Assembly: GCA_963830385.1 (NCBI GenBank) | Contig: CAWHMD010000008.1 | Coordinates: 496,001-560,000 of the forward strand | DNA length: 64,000 nucleotides | Reading direction: 5' to 3' | Source: Bog-532 sp963830385 | GTDB lineage: Bacteria; Actinomycetota; Actinomycetes; Streptosporangiales; Streptosporangiaceae | Part shown: piece by piece, positions 59,768 to 64,000 of the stretch | Layout of the letters: each line of letters opens with the position of its first letter | How positions within the stretch are numbered: the stretch's first letter is position 1 | Translations under genes and position numbers: made by a program | The notes under the pieces: generated by a model | Told to the model about the DNA's origin: nothing | Databases searched by the model: none | Seen by the model: the letters and a program-made list of their open reading frames with translations, nothing else

Positions 59768-60763
59768 CTAGGAGCTGAACGCGGCGTCGAAGGAGCTTTG
59801 CGGCGGGTCGTAGTCGAAGCGCCGCAGGAACTCCAGCGCGCCCGGCGCCCCCGCCAGCCGGTCCATGCCGGCGTCCTCCCACTCGATCGAGATCGGCCCC
59901 GCGTAACCGATCGAGTTCAGCATCCGGAACACGTCTTCCCAGGCGACGTCGCCGTGACCGGCCGAGACGAAATCCCAGCCGCGGTGCGGGTCGCCCCACG
60001 GCAGGTGCGAGCCGAGGCGCCCGTTGCGGCCGTCCAGCCGCTTGCGCGCCTCCTTGCAGTCCACGTGGTAGATCCGGTCGGAGTAGGCGTCCAGGAACGC
60101 CACCGGGTCCAGGTCCTGCCAGATGAAGTGGCTCGGGTCGAAGTTCAGACCGAACGCGGGCCGGTTGCCCACCGCGTCGAGCGCCTTTCGGGTTGTCCAG
60201 AAGTCGTAGGCGATCTCGCTCGGGTGCACCTCGTGCGCGAACCGGACCCCCTCGGCGTCGAACACGTCGAGGATGGGGGCCCAGCGCCGGGCGAAGTCGG
60301 CGTAGCCGGCCTCGACCATCGATTCCGGGGTGGGCGGGAACATCGCCACCGTGTGCCAGATCGACGAGCCGGTGAAGCCGATCACGGTGTCGACGCCGAA
60401 CGCGGCCGCCGCCCGGGCGGTGTCGGCCATTTCGGCGGCGGCCCGCTGCCGGACTCCTTCGGGGTCGCCGTCGCCCCAGATCCGGGCGGGCACGATGTCC
60501 TGGTGCCGCTGATCGATCAGGTCGCACACGCACTGGCCGACCAGGTGGTTGGAGATGGCCCAGCAGCGCAGCCCGTACTTGTCCAGCAGTTCGTGCAGGC
60601 CGGCCAGGTAGCCGTCCTCGTGCAGCGCCCGGTCCACCTCGAAGTGGTCACCCCAGCAGGCCAGTTCCAGCCCGTCGTAGCCCCAGGAACTGGCCAGCCG
60701 GGCGACCTCCTCCAGCGGCAGGTCCGCCCACTGGCCGGTGAACAGCGTGAACGAGTGCGGCAT
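59768..60763 (-). CDS. Sugar phosphate isomerase/epimerase (TIM barrel)
   Basis: 331 residues, xylose-isomerase-like barrel: PHSFTLFTGQWADLPLEEVA, DGLELACWGDHFEVDRALHE, IGFTGSSIWHTVAMFPPTPE, FAHEVHPSEIAYDFWTTRKA, HVDCKEARKRLDGRNGRLG and GPISIEWEDAGMDRLAG hold the metal ligands (Glu, Asp, His, Glu). Last gene of a four-gene operon with two Gfo/Idh/MocA dehydrogenases and another isomerase; such sets degrade inositols or rare sugars. Confidence 0.88.
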   Translation of the reverse strand: MPHSFTLFTGQWADLPLEEVARLASSWGYDGLELACWGDHFEVDRALHEDGYLAGLHELLDKYGLRCWAISNHLVGQCVCDLIDQRHQDIVPARIWGDGDPEGVRQRAAAEMADTARAAAAFGVDTVIGFTGSSIWHTVAMFPPTPESMVEAGYADFARRWAPILDVFDAEGVRFAHEVHPSEIAYDFWTTRKALDAVGNRPAFGLNFDPSHFIWQDLDPVAFLDAYSDRIYHVDCKEARKRLDGRNGRLGSHLPWGDPHRGWDFVSAGHGDVAWEDVFRMLNSIGYAGPISIEWEDAGMDRLAGAPGALEFLRRFDYDPPQSSFDAAFSS

Positions 60764-60793
60764 AAGATGGCCTCCGAAGGCAGGTGGGCCCCG

Positions 60794-61969
60794 TCAGGGG
60801 GTCTGGATCTTGGTCCAGGCGCTGTCGTGGGCGGCGCTGGCCGCCACCGCGTCGAGCACCCGCTGCACCTGGAGCCCGTCGGCGAACGAGGGCGCCGGGT
60901 CGTCGCCCCCGGCGATGTCGGTGAGCAGGTCACGGGCCTGGTGCACGAACGTGTGCTCCCAGCCCAGAGTGTGCCCGGGCGGCCACCACGCCTCCAGGTA
61001 GGGGTGGCCGGGCTCGGTGACCAGGATGCGCCGGAACCCGGCGGTGTCCTCGGACTCGGTGCGGTCGTAGAAGCTCAGCTCGTTGAGCCGCTCCAGGTCG
61101 AAGGCGAGGCTGCCGAGCTCGCCGTACAGCTCGACGGTCAGCGCGTTTTTGCGCCCGGCGGCCACCCGGGTGGCCTCGAAGCTGGCCACCGCGCCGGAGG
61201 CCAGCCGCCCGGTGAAGGTGGCGGCGTCATCCACCGTCACCGGCCCCAGCTCGGCGTCGCCGCGGGCCGAGACCGGGCGCTCGGCGGTGAACGTGTTGGT
61301 CAGCCCGGACACCCCGGCCAGGTGCTCACCCGACAGGTACTGGGCCAGGTCGACGATGTGGGCGCCGATGTCGCCGAGGGCGCCGGAGCCGGCCCGTTCG
61401 GCCTGCAGCCGCCAGGTCAGCGGGACCGACACGTCGGCCAGCCAGTCCTGCAGGTAGGCCGCGCGGACGTGCCGCAGCGGGCCGATCCGGCCCTGCTCGA
61501 TCAGCCGCCGGGCCAGCGCGATGGCCGGGACCCGCCGGTAGTTGAACCCGACCATCGCCCGGACGCCGTTCCCGGCCGCCCGGTCGGCCGCCGCGGTCAT
61601 CTTCTCGGCTTCGGCCAGCGTGTTGGCCAGCGGCTTCTCGCACAGCACGTGCTTGCCCGCCTCGAGCGCGGCGATCGCGATCTCGGCGTGGGTGTCGCCC
61701 GGGGTGCAGATGTCGACCAGCTCGACGTCGTCGCGCTCGATGAGCGCGCGCCAGTCGGTCTCGACGTGCCGCCAGCCGTAGCGGTGCGCGGCCGCCCGGG
61801 TGGCGGCCTCGTCCCGGCCCGCCAGCACGTTCATGCGCGGCCGGAGCGGGACGTCGAACGCCTGGCCGACGGTGGCCCAGGCCCGGGAGTGGGCCGCGCC
61901 CATGAAGGCGTAGCCCACCATCCCGATACCCAGGGCGGGCGAGTCCGGCTGGCTAGAGCGTGCGGGCAT
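60794..61969 (-). CDS. Gfo/Idh/MocA-family oxidoreductase
   Basis: 391 residues. The Rossmann start is LGIGMVGYAFMGAAHSRAW. DVELVDICTPGDTHAEIAIA and LEAGKHVLCEKPLANTLAEA with the catalytic Lys of EKP are diagnostic. NYRRVPAIALARRLIEQGRI and GSGALGDIGAHIVDLAQYL follow in the C-terminal sheet domain. It oxidises a sugar or cyclitol hydroxyl with NAD(P). Overlaps the preceding gene by 17 bases and is separated from the isomerase gene by 30. Confidence 0.9.
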   Translation of the reverse strand: MPARSSQPDSPALGIGMVGYAFMGAAHSRAWATVGQAFDVPLRPRMNVLAGRDEAATRAAAHRYGWRHVETDWRALIERDDVELVDICTPGDTHAEIAIAALEAGKHVLCEKPLANTLAEAEKMTAAADRAAGNGVRAMVGFNYRRVPAIALARRLIEQGRIGPLRHVRAAYLQDWLADVSVPLTWRLQAERAGSGALGDIGAHIVDLAQYLSGEHLAGVSGLTNTFTAERPVSARGDAELGPVTVDDAATFTGRLASGAVASFEATRVAAGRKNALTVELYGELGSLAFDLERLNELSFYDRTESEDTAGFRRILVTEPGHPYLEAWWPPGHTLGWEHTFVHQARDLLTDIAGGDDPAPSFADGLQVQRVLDAVAASAAHDSAWTKIQTP

Positions 61970-63062
61970 ACGGATCCCATTCCTCGGGCAGCGGCGGCGG
62001 GACGACGAAACCCGAATCTATCGGCTCGAACGCCGCCCCTTCCAGTGACGTCTGTACCGCCACCATCACCTCGAGGACATGCTCGGCCAGCTCCCCGGAC
62101 GCCCGCGGCGGTTCACCCGCGCGCAGCCGCCGGGCCAGGTCGAGCACGCCCAGCCCGCGCCCGGCCGACGCGCCCGCCGACGGGATCGTCTCCCAGCTGC
62201 TGGCCCGGCCGCGTCCGTGGATGCGGATGTCGCCGTCGAACTGGTTCGGGTCCGGCACCGCCATCGTCGCCTCGGTGCCGGTGATCTCCACCATCCCGTG
62301 CCGCGGGAGCGGCGAGTCGAAGCTGAACATCAGCGAGGCGGCCCCGCCCGCCTCGTACTCGACCAGCGCGCCCACGTGGGTGGGCACGTCGACCGCGAAC
62401 TTGGTGCCGGCCTTGGGCCCGGAGCCGATGACCCGGATGTCGGACGCGCGGCGGCCGACCGCCGCCACCCGCGAGGCGGGCCCGAAGATCGAGGCCAGCG
62501 TCGAGAAGTAGTACGGGCCGAGGTCGAACAGCGGGCCCGCGCCCGGCTGGAACAAAAACTCCGGGCTGGGGTGCCAGCTCTCCGGCCCGGGACTCTGCAT
62601 CAGGGTCAGCGCGGTCTGCGGGGTGCCGATCGCGCCCTGGGCGATCAGCCGCCGGGCGGTCTGCAGGCCCGCGCCGAGCACGGTGTCGGGCGCGCAGCCG
62701 AGCCGGACCCCGGCCCGTTCGGCCTGGGCCAGCAGGGCCTGGCCGGTGGCCGGGTCGGTGGTGAGCGGCTTCTCGTTCCACACGTGCTTGCCCGCGCTGA
62801 TCGCGGCCGAGGCCACCTCGGCGTGCGAGACCGGCAGGGTCAGGTTGACGACGACCTCCACGCCCGGGTGGTCCAGCGCCTGGTCCAGCGATCCGGAGGC
62901 GCCGATCCCGAACCGGTCCGCCTGGGCCCGGGCCCGGTCCACTTCAAGGTCGGCGCAGAACAGCACGTTCAGGTCGGGGAACGAGGTCAGGTTGGGCAGG
63001 TACTCCTCGCTGACCGTGCCGCAGCCGACGACCGCCACCCCCACCGGGCCGGAGCTGGCCAC
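61953..63062 (-). CDS. Gfo/Idh/MocA-family oxidoreductase
   Basis: 369 residues from a GTG at 63062. VGVAVVGCGTVSEEYLPNLT is the nucleotide loop; VEVVVNLTLPVSHAEVASAA and SAGKHVWNEKPLTTDPATGQ carry the EKP motif, and GAGPLFDLGPYYFSTLASIF the conserved Asp/Gly stretch. It differs clearly from the dehydrogenase after it in the operon, so the two probably act in sequence or on different carbons. Starts 3 bases after the isomerase stop. Confidence 0.9.
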   Translation of the reverse strand: MASSGPVGVAVVGCGTVSEEYLPNLTSFPDLNVLFCADLEVDRARAQADRFGIGASGSLDQALDHPGVEVVVNLTLPVSHAEVASAAISAGKHVWNEKPLTTDPATGQALLAQAERAGVRLGCAPDTVLGAGLQTARRLIAQGAIGTPQTALTLMQSPGPESWHPSPEFLFQPGAGPLFDLGPYYFSTLASIFGPASRVAAVGRRASDIRVIGSGPKAGTKFAVDVPTHVGALVEYEAGGAASLMFSFDSPLPRHGMVEITGTEATMAVPDPNQFDGDIRIHGRGRASSWETIPSAGASAGRGLGVLDLARRLRAGEPPRASGELAEHVLEVMVAVQTSLEGAAFEPIDSGFVVPPPLPEEWDPYARTL

Positions 63063-63065
63063 CGT

Positions 63066-63890
63066 TCAGCTCCCGTCCGCGGTCGCCGGCGCGGCTGGCC
63101 CGAGGGGGTCGGCGGCCCCGGGCGCGTCGGCCAGGCCGTGGTTGACCAGCCAGGTCAGGCTTTCGGCGACCGCCTCCAGCACGTCGGTGGCGCACGCGTC
63201 GAACTCGACCACATGCCACTCGACGGCCGGGTTCGCGGCCAGGATCTCGGCGATCGGCATCTTCCCGGCGCCGAGCACGGTGTTCGGGTCGTCCTTGGTC
63301 ACCGGGCCGTCCTTGACGTGGAGGTAGCGCACCCGCGGGCCGAGCCGCCCGAGCAGTTCGGGCACCGGCTGGCCGCCGACGGCCGCCCAGTAGGTGTCGA
63401 CCTCGAGGATCACCTCGGGATCGAGCTGGCCGGCCAGCACCTCCAGCGCCGGCCGGCCGCCGACCAGCGTGGACAGCTCGAAGTCGTGGTTGTGGTAGCC
63501 GAGCCGCAGCCCGTGCTGGGCCGCGCGCCGGGCCGCGTCGTTGAGATCGGCGGCCACCGCCCGGATCCCGTCCGCGTCGGCGAACCGGGGCGGCGGGATG
63601 TGCGGCACGATCACCGTGCCCGCGCCCACCGCGACGGCCCCGGCCAGCGCGGCCCCGGCGTCGTCCCCGAACGGCCGGGTGTGGACGCTGGAAACGGCCA
63701 GCCCGGCCTCATCCAGCTCGGCCCGCAGCGTATCCGGGTCGGTGAGCACGTCGAACGGCTCCACCGCCCGGTAACCGAACCCGGCCAGCCGCTTCAGCAC
63801 CCCCGGGCGGTCCGCCGCGAGCTGTTCCCGCACCGAGTACAGCTGCACGGCTACCGGCCGGTTCCCGCCCGCTGCCGCTGGAGTGCTCAT
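63066..63890 (-). CDS. Sugar phosphate isomerase/epimerase (TIM barrel)
   Basis: 274 residues from the ATG at 63890; a GTG two codons earlier is open too. VAVQLYSVREQLAADRPGVL opens the barrel; LRLGYHNHDFELSTLVGGRP, VILEVDTYWAAVGGQPVPEL and RYLHVKDGPVTKDDPNTVLG hold the metal ligands; KMPIAEILAANPAVEWHVVE closes it. First gene of the sugar/cyclitol operon. The promoter and a LacI-type palindrome lie directly upstream. Confidence 0.88.
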   Translation of the reverse strand: MSTPAAAGGNRPVAVQLYSVREQLAADRPGVLKRLAGFGYRAVEPFDVLTDPDTLRAELDEAGLAVSSVHTRPFGDDAGAALAGAVAVGAGTVIVPHIPPPRFADADGIRAVAADLNDAARRAAQHGLRLGYHNHDFELSTLVGGRPALEVLAGQLDPEVILEVDTYWAAVGGQPVPELLGRLGPRVRYLHVKDGPVTKDDPNTVLGAGKMPIAEILAANPAVEWHVVEFDACATDVLEAVAESLTWLVNHGLADAPGAADPLGPAAPATADGS

Positions 63891-63923
63891 TTCCACCGTC
63901 CCTGATGACTTGTGCCGGATTAA

Positions 63924-63985
63924 TTTTTCGAAAAAGTTTTAGCCGTGGTTTTGCTCACGGTACGTCCGGTGGTTAGCTGGGTCAA
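63924..63985 (-). promoter_or_regulatory. Promoter and LacI-type palindrome of the sugar operon
   Basis: On the minus strand TTGACC (63985-63980) and TACCGT (63962-63957) are 17 bases apart, a good -35/-10 pair. TTTTTCGAAAAA (63924-63935) is a perfect 12-base palindrome with the central CG of LacI-family operators, placed just after the expected start of transcription, where a repressor would block elongation. No LacI gene lies within the window. Confidence 0.55.
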
Positions 63986-64000
63986 CGGTCTCTGTGACGT

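Overview
The window is high-GC DNA with GTG starts, ATGA/GTGA translational coupling and almost no space between genes. It carries actinobacterial gene families: a SigG-type ECF sigma factor, two giant LAL/LuxR regulators, a QcrB-like cytochrome b, orphan mycofactocin genes, PPK2 and a STAS anti-anti-sigma factor. This points to a chromosome of a filamentous, Streptomyces-like actinomycete, but the genus cannot be fixed from the sequence. I recognised no rRNA, tRNA, CRISPR array or intact insertion sequence.

Region 1 (1-8018, minus strand) is the upstream end of a biosynthetic operon that runs off the left edge. Its order is SbnA-like 2,3-diaminopropionate (DAP) synthase, a carrier-domain protein with the membrane/beta-helix C-terminus of epsilon-poly-lysine synthetase (Pls) but no adenylation domain, an NRPS (truncated C, A, T, TE), a TauD/SyrP-like Fe/2-oxoglutarate oxygenase, and the first 21 codons of a fifth gene. 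The parts suggest a hydroxylated or epoxidised DAP-containing, perhaps isopeptide-linked, product. A leader with dyads and an AT-rich patch (8019-8874) separate it from the next block.

Region 2 (8875-13037, minus strand) has a degenerate tyrosine-recombinase-like gene, then a tight operon of P-loop NTPase (two compensating frameshifts), FRG-domain protein and membrane-anchored protein. It looks like a possible defence cassette.

Region 3 (13197-38702) is mixed metabolism and regulation: hydrolases, PNPOx-like oxidase, SDR/SigG pair, UvrA-like ATPase, DMT exporter, proline iminopeptidase, HTH/membrane pair with a palindromic operator, ABC exporter plus two-component system, a three-subunit Co-type nitrile hydratase, acetoacetyl-CoA ligase, TIGR01777 protein, NUDIX/acetamidase pair and GNAT enzymes.

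Region 4 (38702-49572) holds a collapsed ICL/PEP-mutase relic, two paralogous LAL regulators in opposite orientation around an alpha/beta hydrolase, tandem NAD(P)-binding proteins (one frameshifted), a small conserved-looking protein, a cytochrome b that appears to lack the heme bH ligands, and a frameshifted J-domain-like protein.

Region 5 (49576-64000) has PPK2, a Tat-exported glutaminase-family protein, a divergent orphan mftF/mftB pair, a GH31 alpha-xylosidase, an ACT-domain protein, TetR followed by two damaged RibD/DHFR-like genes, and a four-gene sugar/cyclitol catabolic operon preceded by a promoter and a LacI-type palindrome. Single-base frameshifts recur in regions 2, 4 and 5, most of them equivalent to one lost base. 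Read error and true gene decay must be told apart before these genes are interpreted.
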